Part shown: positions 46,732 through 55,426 of the stretch, one piece after another
How the letters are laid out: the number at the start of each line of letters is the position of its first letter
Numbering within the stretch: the first letter of the stretch is position 1
From: Meconema thalassinum
Lineage: Eukaryota > Arthropoda > Insecta > Orthoptera > Tettigoniidae
Length of the DNA stretch: 64,000 nt
Direction: 5' to 3'
NCBI GenBank assembly: GCA_946902985.2
Contig: OX336388.2
Coordinates: 1,215,362,609 to 1,215,426,608, forward strand
Program-made: the position numbers and the translations under genes
The notes under the pieces: model-generated
The model's input: the letters and a program-made list of their open reading frames with translations, nothing else
What the model was told of the DNA's origin: nothing
The model's database searches: none

Positions 46732-47902
46732 AAAGGAGAAAACTATGGGATGACAGGTTTCGCTCGTCAAGCGAGCATCATCAGATCCAAATTTGCAAGA
46801 CAAATGGCCACATTCAAAATGCTATTTCCTTATTATAAACATAGATTTACAGGGGACTGATGACTACAATGGCACAAGTTTCTAAAATGAATTCAACTCA
46901 GCTGTCTCAAAACGAAGAAGAATTGAATATAGGCTTGCTGTAATCGCCAATTTGATATACTACTGTGCTGGGAAGGTTCTTATTTATCTTAATCCTTGAC
47001 AAACATTGCTGCTATTCGATAGATACAGTTTCCGCACAAACAGTCTCTTTGAGATGTTATTTCGTTCATCGTTCTGCAAGATCTTTTTCAAGAACCTGCT
47101 CGCTATCGACAGAAGTTTCCATTATTATTCCTCTGATTGGTAGTAAGTGGTTTGTGCCCGTACTTAACTTACATCAGAAAAAAATAGCGAGGAACTCAGG
47201 TTGTTTCTTTCATCAGGGCTTTGTGTGAGAAGTTATTTCACTGTGTAATTCGATCTGTAAGATCAAATTAGTCCCCTCGCAGACAGCGAGAGGGTGCATG
47301 AGTACAATAGAAAGCTTCAAAAAGAAGAAGAGCGATAAAATAAAGCAATTATTGAGGCAGCGTTTTGATAATGAAACTGTTATTGACCGGAAGGATTGGA
47401 GGAAGGGAGAAATGACAATTATGCTTTTCAATTTTCATAAACATTGAGGCAGCAGTAATACGTATTTTGCAAAGAGATGAATACAAGTGATAACCAATTA
47501 AAAGTAGGAGGAATTTTGAGAAGCCTAACCCAATAGTATTACGTCAGGGATTACTGGCGTGTATTTTATTTTGATTTGTTTGTAATCGGATGAGACAAGT
47601 TGCTCAGATTATCACGGTGTCTGTTAGAGTAATAGGATTAGAACATAGTAATAGGGAAGAGAAAATAATTGCCCAGAAATTGATGGTATTAAAGGAATCG
47701 TTGAAGAATATCCAATCTGCAGATTGTTTTGTATTTTTCTTAATTTTTTAAATTAAAGTTGATATTATTAATATATATGTTGAGGTTGCTTCACCGTGGT
47801 ATGTTCACAGCTTCCTGTTGTATTTGTTTGATTTCTGTCTCACTATAAGGTGCAAGTTTGCTCCTACTCGCTCAACGCGACGATATCACTCAAGAAGCCA
47901 TA
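46732..47902. other. No recognisable gene
   Basis: Unique-looking sequence. A short palindrome, 'gctcgtcaagcgagc', lies near 46760, directly beside the preceding element. Frames up to 87 residues show no recognised domain. Confidence 0.4.
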
Positions 47903-47931
47903 CTATTCATTCATTCATTCATTCATTTATT
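47903..47931 (-). repeat. 3'-terminal (TGAA)n of the CR1-like element
   Basis: Five or so TGAA/ATTC units following an AAATAAA. CR1/L2 elements usually end in short tandem repeats instead of poly(A). Confidence 0.8.
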
Positions 47932-48041
47932 TGCAATGGGGGGTGTGCCCCCGGTGGCAAATTGGATATACATAACAAATACATAATTATACATAAAAAT
48001 ACATAATTATACATAACAATTCAATAACAATTATACAACAA

Positions 48042-50888
48042 TTAAACTGGAGTATTTACACAAATAGTCAGTCTTTTCTTAAACACACCTATATGTTTGG
48101 GAAAAGGCTCTAAGACTGCGGCAGGTAGAGAGTTCCAGTTATCAATGGCACGGTTTACAAAAGAATATTTACCATAATTTGTTCGCTGTGGTCGGCCCTT
48201 AACTTTGAAAGGATGATCGCTCCTACCCATGTAAGTGGGCTTTCCCAATCGTTTGCTAAGCTCACCCCATGCTGGTTGATTTGTATACGTGTTGTACATA
48301 GCGCAGAGTCTAGATTTCATCCTCCTAGCCTCCAGTGATTCCCACCCAAGTTTCTTTAACATACGGCTCACACTGCTCCTGGGATTAAAGTCACTGAGCA
48401 CAAATCTAGCGGCCTTTCTTTGTACCATTTCCAACTCATTGATGAGCCCTACTTGATATGGATCCCAAACCGCCGAGGCATATTCCAGAATAGGTCTTAC
48501 AAGTGACAAATAGCCTAATTCTTTAGCAGAGGTACTACTTCCTTTTAATACCCTCATTACAAAGTGCAGGGATTTGTAAGCTTTTGAAACTACACATCCT
48601 ACATGACTACTCCATTTCATATCATTCCTTACGTGAACGCCCAAATATTTGCAAGAATCTTCTTCTACAAGTATTTCCGAGCCAATGTTATATTGAAAAT
48701 CCTGCCTCCGCACTTTCCCTATTTTTAAAAGACTACATTTTCTTGTGTTTATTTTCATTTTATTTACAATCGCCCACTTATAGACCAGGTTCAGGTCCTC
48801 TTGCAGCACTGCATTGTCTTGTGAGTCATGTATCTTTCGATATATTACACAATCATCCGCAAACAATCGACAGTCACTGCGAATTCCATTTGGTAAGTCA
48901 TTTATAAACGCCAAAAACAACAAAGTTCCGATTACGCTGCCCTGAGGGATACCCGACGTTACGGTAATTTCATCCGAGAATATGCCATCGACTTTCACTT
49001 TCTGGGAACGACCCGTCAAAAATTCTTGGATCCATAAAATTACTCTTCTATCAATCTTCGTCGAAGCTAATTTATGGAGTAGCATGTCATGCGGCACGAC
49101 ATCAAATGCCTTCGCAAAATCTATAACCACGGCGTCGACTGAAACTCCATGGTCTAACGATTCGCTAATGTCTTGAAAAAGTGATAACATCTGACTCTCG
49201 CATGAGTAACCTTTCCGAAATCCATGCTGCCTATCATTAAACCATGATAATGTTTCCCACTGTTCCCTCAAGTAGTCGCAAATGAGATGCTCCATCTGCT
49301 TACAAACGATGGACGTAAGGCTAACCGGCCTGTAGTTGCCCAATTCAAGTCTGCTCCCTCCCTTAAATATTGGGACTACCGTAGCTCTTTTCCAGTCATC
49401 TGGGATTTGCGCATTGTTTATGGACACATTAAATATCACCTCCAAGTATCGTGCCACGGCCCTACCTCCTAATTTAAGTACTTCACTAACAATATTATCA
49501 GGACCCTTTGATACATTGAAACGCAGTTTTTGTATTAGCTTTACAATTGCTGACTGGTTTATTTGGAACAGGGGAGCCCCTGATTCGTCGTTAAGGTCCA
49601 ACACACAGCTATTGGATTTATTGAACACACTACCGTAAAAGACATTTAATTCATTAGCAATGGCCTGTTTCTCAGTAATTAATTTACCGTCACCGGACAT
49701 TATCATCGACAAATTATTTGAATTTCCCTTTCTTCTCCTAACATAACTGTAAAAATTTTTCCACCCACCCCCTCCCGAACCAAGTAAACCTTGCATATAA
49801 CTGTCATGAGCAGCCCTCTTTTTTAAGACGAGCTCTCTTGATAAGGACTTAAATTTCAACATATACTTGTCACTATCATGTCTTTTATTGTATAATTTCC
49901 TAATTTTCCGTTTTAGTGTCCTAATTTCTCGTGTGTAATACTCAGGGTCTGGGTTTTGTTTCAGCAATTTAAATGGGACAAATTTATCAACAGCGCTATT
50001 TAAAATTTTCAAAAAGTTAGTCCACAGGATATTAATGTGATTTCCTTCCGATGCCCATCCTACAAATAGCTCGTTCAAATACCCCTGAAACTTGCCCTGA
50101 TCCGCCCTGCGATACTGGAATATGATCTTTTTTGCTACATCAGAGTCTAATTTTGTAACGTCACCATATCTAATATTTAATTCAACCCCAGAATGGTCAC
50201 TAATTCCTGGTACTTTCAGACAGTTAATATACAGCTCTACAGGCCTTACGAGATAAACATCTAAGGTATTATTGTCTCTAGTTGGGAAGTCAACTACTTG
50301 GGAAAATCCCCCCTCCCTTAAGAATTTATTTGCAGCGCTCTGAGCTTGACCACAGCTAGTTGACTCACCAGACCAGTCTACTTTGGGGAGGTTTAAATCT
50401 CCAGCAATTATTATGCTCATTTTCATAGCATTACCCGTACAAGTTTTATCATACAGTGTTTCGAGGAGAGAAAAGTTATCTTTCGGTGCTCTATACGCCC
50501 CTATCACCTGAAGAGGGAATTTATTTCCTTTATCCGAAATTTGTACACATAACATTTCATGATCCATATCAGCCCACTTTAAGAAACTAGCTATATTTTT
50601 GCGCACACAAATAAATAGCCCACCACCTCGCTTCCCCCGATCCCTTCTGTACATTTCGTAGGTCCCTTGAATTATTTCGCTACTATTTATGTCCTCATAT
50701 AACCAAGATTCAGTTGCAATGACAATGTCCGGAGAATACGTCTCTACAAGATTCCAAAATTCAATTAATTTATTTCCTAAACTCTGACAATTAACCTGCA
50801 GTAATCTTAGAGTCTTACCTCCGCAGCAAATATCTTGAAGTAGCTCCTTCTGTTCCCATCGGCTGGCAACCTCTGGACCTGCTCCTCC
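48042..50888 (-). CDS. CR1-like ORF2: AP-type endonuclease and reverse transcriptase
   Basis: Open for 948 codons from just after the TGA to a TAA at 48042; the first ATG is only at 50654. The endonuclease begins before that ATG: 'LLQVNCQSLGNK' (Asn motif) and 'ATESWL' (catalytic Glu) lie in the 78 codons upstream. Counting from the ATG, 'AGDLN' (84-88), 'TLDVY' (130-134) and 'ISDHSG' (151-156, catalytic Asp-His) complete the nuclease. The RT follows with 'NYRPVSLTSI' (440-449), 'QHGFRKGYSCESQM' (476-489), 'IDFAKAFD' (511-518), 'SGIPQGS' (567-573) and catalytic 'FADD' (598-601), then 'CKYLGV'. It would nick target DNA and copy the element's RNA there. No stop or frameshift interrupts it. Because the nuclease needs the upstream part, I place the functional start before the ATG. 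Confidence 0.88.
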   Translation of the reverse strand, partial: GGAGPEVASRWEQKELLQDICCGGKTLRLLQVNCQSLGNKLIEFWNLVETYSPDIVIATESWLYEDINSSEIIQGTYEMYRRDRGKRGGGLFICVRKNIASFLKWADMDHEMLCVQISDKGNKFPLQVIGAYRAPKDNFSLLETLYDKTCTGNAMKMSIIIAGDLNLPKVDWSGESTSCGQAQSAANKFLREGGFSQVVDFPTRDNNTLDVYLVRPVELYINCLKVPGISDHSGVELNIRYGDVTKLDSDVAKKIIFQYRRADQGKFQGYLNELFVGWASEGNHINILWTNFLKILNSAVDKFVPFKLLKQNPDPEYYTREIRTLKRKIRKLYNKRHDSDKYMLKFKSLSRELVLKKRAAHDSYMQGLLGSGGGGWKNFYSYVRRRKGNSNNLSMIMSGDGKLITEKQAIANELNVFYGSVFNKSNSCVLDLNDESGAPLFQINQSAIVKLIQKLRFNVSKGPDNIVSEVLKLGGRAVARYLEVIFNVSINNAQIPDDWKRATVVPIFKGGSRLELGNYRPVSLTSIVCKQMEHLICDYLREQWETLSWFNDRQHGFRKGYSCESQMLSLFQDISESLDHGVSVDAVVIDFAKAFDVVPHDMLLHKLASTKIDRRVILWIQEFLTGRSQKVKVDGIFSDEITVTSGIPQGSVIGTLLFLAFINDLPNGIRSDCRLFADDCVIYRKIHDSQDNAVLQEDLNLVYKWAIVNKMKINTRKCSLLKIGKVRRQDFQYNIGSEILVEEDSCKYLGVHVRNDMKWSSHVGCVVSKAYKSLHFVMRVLKGSSTSAKELGYLSLVRPILEYASAVWDPYQVGLINELEMVQRKAARFVLSDFNPRSSVSRMLKKLGWESLEARRMKSRLCAMYNTYTNQPAWGELSKRLGKPTYMGRSDHPFKVKGRPQRTNYGKYSFVNRAIDNWNSLPAAVLEPFPKHIGVFKKRLTICVNTPV

Positions 50889-50891
50889 TCA
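50889..50891 (-). other. Single in-frame TGA between ORF1 and ORF2
   Basis: The codon context is TTG-TGA-GGA. Both sides are in the same frame: the ORF1 frame and the ORF2 ATG at 50654 differ by a multiple of three, and the 78 codons between are open. ORF2 therefore needs readthrough, non-AUG initiation, or this is a new nonsense mutation. Confidence 0.85.
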
Positions 50892-51899
50892 CAAAAGCCG
50901 GCACGAGCCGATGACCCTGTCATGTAGGCTCCCTAGGTTGTAAGCGCCCCGTCGATTTAGATGCAGCCCGTCTCGGGCGAAGTCACGGCCACCAATCCAG
51001 CAGTCAGCTTCTACGTACACTAATCCCAGTTGTGCACATACCCAGTCCATGCGGTCATTTACAGTCTTAACTCGCCTTAACGGAACATCTCCCCGCCGAA
51101 CAATGCCACTCATTATAATTTTTGCATTTCTAAACTTGCTTTTAGCTTTTCTGCCTAGTTCGTAGAGCTCCCCCATGATGTAATCAGCTGTAGCCCTCTT
51201 CTTCAAATCGTTCGTCCCAACATGGAGCAACAACACTTTAACTTTTTCACAGTCCTCTATATTTGCTTCTTCCACTTGTTGGGCAAGCTGGTCAATTTTA
51301 ATACCCGGATAACACCGCACTTTCGCACCAGATTTCCTCGAGATATTCGCACTCCATCGTATCATAGAATCACCCATTATGATAACGTCATCCTCAGTTT
51401 GCTCCTGCACGCCCTCTTCCACACTGATCCCAGTAGAAAGCCGTTTAGACACATCCTTCACCGTTTCTTCTGATTCACGAAGCTTAGCTCTAAGTTCCTG
51501 TATTATTTGATCCCTTGCTTTGATTTGCACCCTCAAACAGTCCGGCGTATCACATACTTTACAAAACCAATTTCCGACATCACAATCCTCCTTCTTGACC
51601 TTAATACAGCCGAAGTGAAACCATTTCTCACATAGTCCACACTCAACACCATTCCTCAATGTTTTACTGCACGTCGAACACTTTAAAACTGTCACTGGAT
51701 CATTTGCCTGATTCACATTTGGAGTAACAGGCCCTGGATTCACTTCCACTCCACCAATAACTAGCAATGCAGCTATCACTAGGGCTATGAACCACAAGTT
51801 GCTAGGTCCCGTACGCACACACAAACACCGGAAATCCCGACTACCCTTCACATACCACAGTCCGATCCTCGCCCGATAACACTCCAGAGAACAACCCAT
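50889..51899 (-). CDS. CR1-like ORF1: 2A leader, PHD finger, SGNH/GDSL esterase
   Basis: From the ATG at 51899 the protein has 336 residues. An in-frame TTG 60 bp upstream exists, but the ATG is the ordinary choice. Residues 1-57 are a leader with a hydrophobic stretch ('WFIALVIAALLVI') ending in GGVEVNPGP, a 2A-type motif. If active, the ribosome would skip between G56 and P57, releasing the leader. Residues ~74-116 form a PHD-type zinc finger ('CSTC', 'CGLCEKWFHFGC', 'WFCKVC'). Residues ~127-155 look helical. Residues ~172-336 are an SGNH hydrolase with GDS (176-178), HVGTND (226-231) and DGLHLN (310-315), giving Ser, Gly/Asn and Asp-His. In CR1 elements ORF1 is thought to assist the retrotransposition particle; the esterase's substrate is unknown. 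ORF1 ends at TGA 50889-50891, directly followed in frame by ORF2. Confidence 0.88.
   Translation of the reverse strand: MGCSLECYRARIGLWYVKGSRDFRCLCVRTGPSNLWFIALVIAALLVIGGVEVNPGPVTPNVNQANDPVTVLKCSTCSKTLRNGVECGLCEKWFHFGCIKVKKEDCDVGNWFCKVCDTPDCLRVQIKARDQIIQELRAKLRESEETVKDVSKRLSTGISVEEGVQEQTEDDVIIMGDSMIRWSANISRKSGAKVRCYPGIKIDQLAQQVEEANIEDCEKVKVLLLHVGTNDLKKRATADYIMGELYELGRKAKSKFRNAKIIMSGIVRRGDVPLRRVKTVNDRMDWVCAQLGLVYVEADCWIGGRDFARDGLHLNRRGAYNLGSLHDRVIGSCRLL
51729..51788 (-). other. 2A-type ribosome-skipping motif in ORF1
   Basis: It encodes LVIAALLVIGGVEVNPGP; the N-P-G-P codons occupy 51729-51740. The canonical active core is (D/G)VExNPGP and this matches it. A hydrophobic leucine/isoleucine-rich run just upstream is also typical. 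2A-like sequences are known in other non-LTR elements. Activity here is inferred, not shown. Confidence 0.85.
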
Positions 51900-51960
51900 T
51901 CCAGCACACCTGAGAGCTTGGGAAAAACACGACCTTTCACTTTGACTGCCAACTGCCAAC

Positions 51961-52235
51961 TAGTGTGTGTGTTTGTAATTGAGGCAGGATTTGGGTAGGA
52001 AGCTGCCGTGGCCGTACGTTAGGAACCATCCCGGCATTAGCTGCTTGGAGCAGAAGTGAGAAACCACGGAAAAACACTTCCGGAATGGCTGAGTTTTTGC
52101 CTACGAGGCTGAGTGTATCCCGTTCCAGCCCTAAGACCAGAATTAAATTTCTTGGCAGAGCCGGAAATCGAACCCGGGCCTACGTGGTGACAGTCAAGAA
52201 TGCTAGCCACTATGCAACGAGGCGGACTCTTTGTG
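51961..52235 (-). mobile_element. Truncated tRNA-derived SINE, family A
   Basis: The head at the right ('..gctagccactatgcaacgag' inverse) with B-box 'gggttcgatttcc' (inverse near 52167), then the body 'ccacggaaaaacacttccgg' and 'gtgtgtgtgtttgtaattga' at the left edge. The family 3' end that should follow is missing exactly where the CR1-like element starts. Confidence 0.75.
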
Positions 52236-52264
52236 TAGGAACAGACGTGTCGAATTCTCAAAAT

Positions 52265-52700
52265 ATGCTTTAGCCTACTTTCGATTTTTGCAAAAAAATG
52301 AAAGTAGACTTATGAGATCTACAAAGACCAAAAGTTGTCAGTATGTCTGTGCATGTGTGTACTGGGTATATCTGCCCCCCTCCCTCCCTCCCAACCCCCC
52401 ACCCCCCATCCCTCTCCCCAATATCAATTCAAACTCTACGAAACCGAATTGAACGAAATTTGGTACAGAGGTAGCACTAGGAAAGGGCACCTCAGTGCCA
52501 TGTTTTATATCGACGCCATATTTACCAAAACTGAATGGCGGCCACTCAAACGTTCAAAACATAAAATCAAATTACGACTAAACTAATCATCCAAATTTGG
52601 TAACGACATACCTATATTTTGGACGCGTCTTGCGCCCAAACTACAAGATCATCAGATGGGCCATTTCAAGATAGTGGCCGTGTGAATTGTGCAAACATTA
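52265..52700 (+). mobile_element. Hairpin-ended element, truncated copy
   Basis: It starts 'agcctactttcgatttttgc' / 'gaaagtagacttatgagatc', then a C-rich tract, then one and part of a second 293-bp-type unit ('caattcaaactctacgaaac', 'gaacgaaatttggtacagag', 'gcggccactcaaa'). This matches 7611-9155 but the right end is lost. Confidence 0.7.
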
Positions 52701-52954
52701 TAATTCATAACTTTGAACCCACCAGTTCCGATTATCAAACCGAGAATGGTTTAAACTCTCCTAAAGGACGTGGCCCGTTCGGTATTTTAAGTTCATATTA
52801 TAATACTGTATTGCATGGTAGTAGTGACTTTAAAAAGCCGAGTCGTCTCGGTTACAAGACTAGATGGCTGCTGATATCTTGTGACTGACCTATATTTCTT
52901 TAGTTAAGAGTATTGCATACAATATAGCCTATTGATAGAAATAATATACACTTT
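52701..52954. other. No recognisable feature
   Basis: Unique-looking sequence up to the BEL/Pao target site. Confidence 0.4.
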
Positions 52955-52959
52955 GTGTG

Positions 52960-53341
52960 TGAAGGAAGTTTGATAATAAATGTGAAGAATATACTCTGGT
53001 GGACTGTAATTTAGTGCTGGGATTTCAAATCACTGGACTTCTGTGGAACATTTAAACTAATTATATTATATTACACAGTTATATACAATACTTGTTGATA
53101 CATTAATACACTGTCACTCGTTCGATATAGTCTTCCGAGTATGCATAGCAGCAGGTCTGCAGCACCTTTCACACCGTGGTGACTTGTTTGAGCACAATAG
53201 TGGCACTGGCTCAGGAATGTACGGTACTTGGGCGCAGGGTGGGGCAGGTAGCAAGCACACCCCTCACGACCAGTGGATATAACGGGATTCGCCACAAAGC
53301 AAGTGAGGCCTGACGAACCGTTTAACACTTGTTCCTAAACA
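52960..53341 (-). repeat. BEL/Pao 3' LTR
   Basis: 382 bp. On the minus strand it begins TGTTTAGG and ends CCTTCA. An 85-codon minus-strand frame inside (53071-53328) is shared with the other LTR only because the LTRs are near identical. Confidence 0.95.
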
Positions 53342-53355
53342 TGCCGCCCGCCAAA
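53342..53355 (-). other. Possible polypurine tract
   Basis: Just before the 3' LTR the minus strand reads GGCGGGCGGCA after a T run. It is G-rich but not purely purine, so the call is weak. Confidence 0.3.
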
Positions 53356-53437
53356 AAAGAGTTTAACACTTTTTTCCAGAAACAGTCACCTGAAATATAA
53401 CACCAACAAACAAACGAGCACAAAGCAATGAACATAG

Positions 53438-55426
53438 TTAGTTAGTCAAAACACCACCTTCACAAATGCCGTTGTCTGGCATGGGAAGTGGGCAAAGTTT
53501 TGTAATGGGTCTCTTGAATGTACCGGAAGAGGTACGTATAGTGGCAACACGTACGAGCCCATCAGCTCCAGGGTGGACCTGATCAACCACTGCAAGCTTC
53601 CAGCACAGTGGGGGAAGTTTGTCTTCTTTCACGATCACCAGCGTGCCTGCCTGGACGTTGCACCCTTCCTTCTTCCATTTTCCTCTCTGTTGTAGATGGG
53701 ACAAGTAGTCGGTTGACCACGCCTTCCAGAATCCTTGGAACTGTCTTTGGATTTGCTGCCATCTGGAAAGCAAGCTTACACGCACATGACTCAGATCTGG
53801 TTGGGGTAGTGCTGTGATTGGTCGGCCAATGAGAAAGTGACTAGGGGTAAGGACAACTAGGTCGTCGGGATCATCGGATGCTGGGACTAGAGGCCTCGAA
53901 TTGAGACATCCTTCGATCTGGGTTGTGAGTGTGGACAATTCCTCGAAGGTAAGGTATGCGGTGCCCATCACTCGCCGAAGATGGTGTTTAAAAGATTTGA
54001 CACCTGCCTCCCATGTTCCTCCAAAGTGCGGAGCTTGAGGAGGAATAAAATGCCACTGAATTCCTTCACTGCTTGCAAAGGTTGATAGATCACGTTGATG
54101 CTGTCCCTCGTTGAACAATCTTCTTATCTCCTCCAGTTCCCTATTGGCTCCAAGACTGTCGATCCGAATTTGGTTGAGAAGTGGAAGTTCGCCGCACAAC
54201 TTCTGCCAACGATGAAGTAGCTCTGGTGGTAAAATTTCATCCCACCCTAGACGTAGCTGCCACAGTTGCTGTAAGAAGAACTTGCAGGAGATGATGATTG
54301 GACTCCCTAGCCCAAGTGGGTCGTAGATTGAAGCTATGGTTGATAGTACCTTCCGTTTTGTTACTGGGTTGCGTAGTTGTAAGTTGCCGTTTACGATTTG
54401 CAGTTGGTCACTAGCAGGATGCCAAAGCAAGCCTAATGTCTTAATGTTTTCCCCATTATCTAGTTGAAGTGGGAGCTGGGTTTCTCGCCACTCCGAAGGA
54501 ACTGCTTCAAGTAGTCGGGGGTGATTCGAACACCATTTTCGAAGCTGGAACCCTCCAGTTTGTAGAAGGTTGATGAGTTGATTTTGAGTGTCTAACGCTT
54601 CCTCGACGGTCGCACTTCCAGACATACAGTCATCAATGTAGAAGTCTCTCTGTAAAATCTTCGCTGCTTCAGGAAAGCTGTCTGATTCTTCCATAGCGAG
54701 CTGTTGGAGGCATCTAGTGGCGAGGAAGGGTGCTGACGCTGTGCCGTAGGTGACGGTGTTGAGCTGGTAATGTTTTACAGGATCTTCTGGGGATGATCGC
54801 CACACGATTCTCTGAAGTCTGCGGTCATGACTATCAATCCTTATCTGCCGGTACATCTGTCGAATGTCTGCCGTAAAGCATATTTGGTGAGTGCGAAATC
54901 TGGTGATAATGGACCAGATATCTTGCTGGATTGTCGGACCAACCCTGAGGATATCATTGAGTGACCGTCCGGTGGTAGTACTGGCAGAGGCATCGAATAC
55001 AACCCTGGTTTTTGTAGTTGAACTTGACTCCTTGAACACCGGATGATGGGGCATGAAGTAGCTCTGTACCTCCTTATCAGACGCCGTGGTTATAGGCTCC
55101 ATATGCCCTCGAGTCTCGTACTCTTCTAAAAAGCTGACGTAATCCCCCTTCAACTGAGGGTTTCTTTCAAGGCGTCTTTCGAGATTGTGAAACCGTGACG
55201 TAGCCATTGTTATTGAGTTTCCAAGTTCTGATGGTTTTCCACAGAGTGGGAGTCGTACCGTGAATCTACCTTCTGCATCCCGCCCGACTGTGTCAACGAA
55301 ATGCCTTTCACACTCGATTTCATCATTCGATTTGATTGGTTGAGTGATCTCTTCTAATTCCCAGAATCGTTGAAGTTGCTGGTCGAGTGAATAGTCATTC
55401 ATAGTGAAGAACGACTGTACAGGTGG
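53438..55426 (-). pseudogene. BEL/Pao pol with RNase H and most of integrase deleted
   Basis: In the same frame as gag, beyond the TAA. The first ATG is 55402. The first ~410 residues are reverse transcriptase: 'TADIRQMYRQIRI' (motif A), 'YGTASAPF', catalytic 'YIDD' (255-258) and 'LRKWCSNHP'. At about residues 415-419 (near 54150-54160) RT sequence ('LLNQIRIDS') jumps straight into the late integrase core ('GANRELEEIRRLF'). It continues with 'IPPQAPHFGGTWEAGVKSFK' (the last catalytic Glu), 'EGCLNSRPL' and the family's conserved C-terminal region ('SRWQQIQRQFQGFWKAW'). The whole RNase H and the first two integrase aspartates are missing, yet the frame is preserved. Confidence 0.9.

Larger units (their letters stand above)
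47903..51960 (-). mobile_element. Near-complete CR1-like non-LTR retrotransposon
   Basis: A ~4.05-kb element on the minus strand. A 5' leader of about 60 bp precedes ORF1 (2A leader, PHD finger, SGNH esterase). A single TGA separates it from ORF2 (AP-endonuclease and RT) in the same frame. The 3'UTR of about 137 bp ends in AAATAAATGAATGAATGAAT-type repeats (47903-47931). PHD plus esterase in ORF1 and a short tandem-repeat 3' end are known traits of the CR1/L2 group. The 5' end abuts a family-A SINE cut at 51961. I see no target duplication, which is common for CR1. All catalytic motifs are intact, so the copy looks young. Confidence 0.9.

Noticed and set aside
46755..46800. Terminator-like hairpin 'gctcgtcaagcgagc'
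   Set aside because: Bacterial-type terminators are not expected here, and the short palindrome has no other support.
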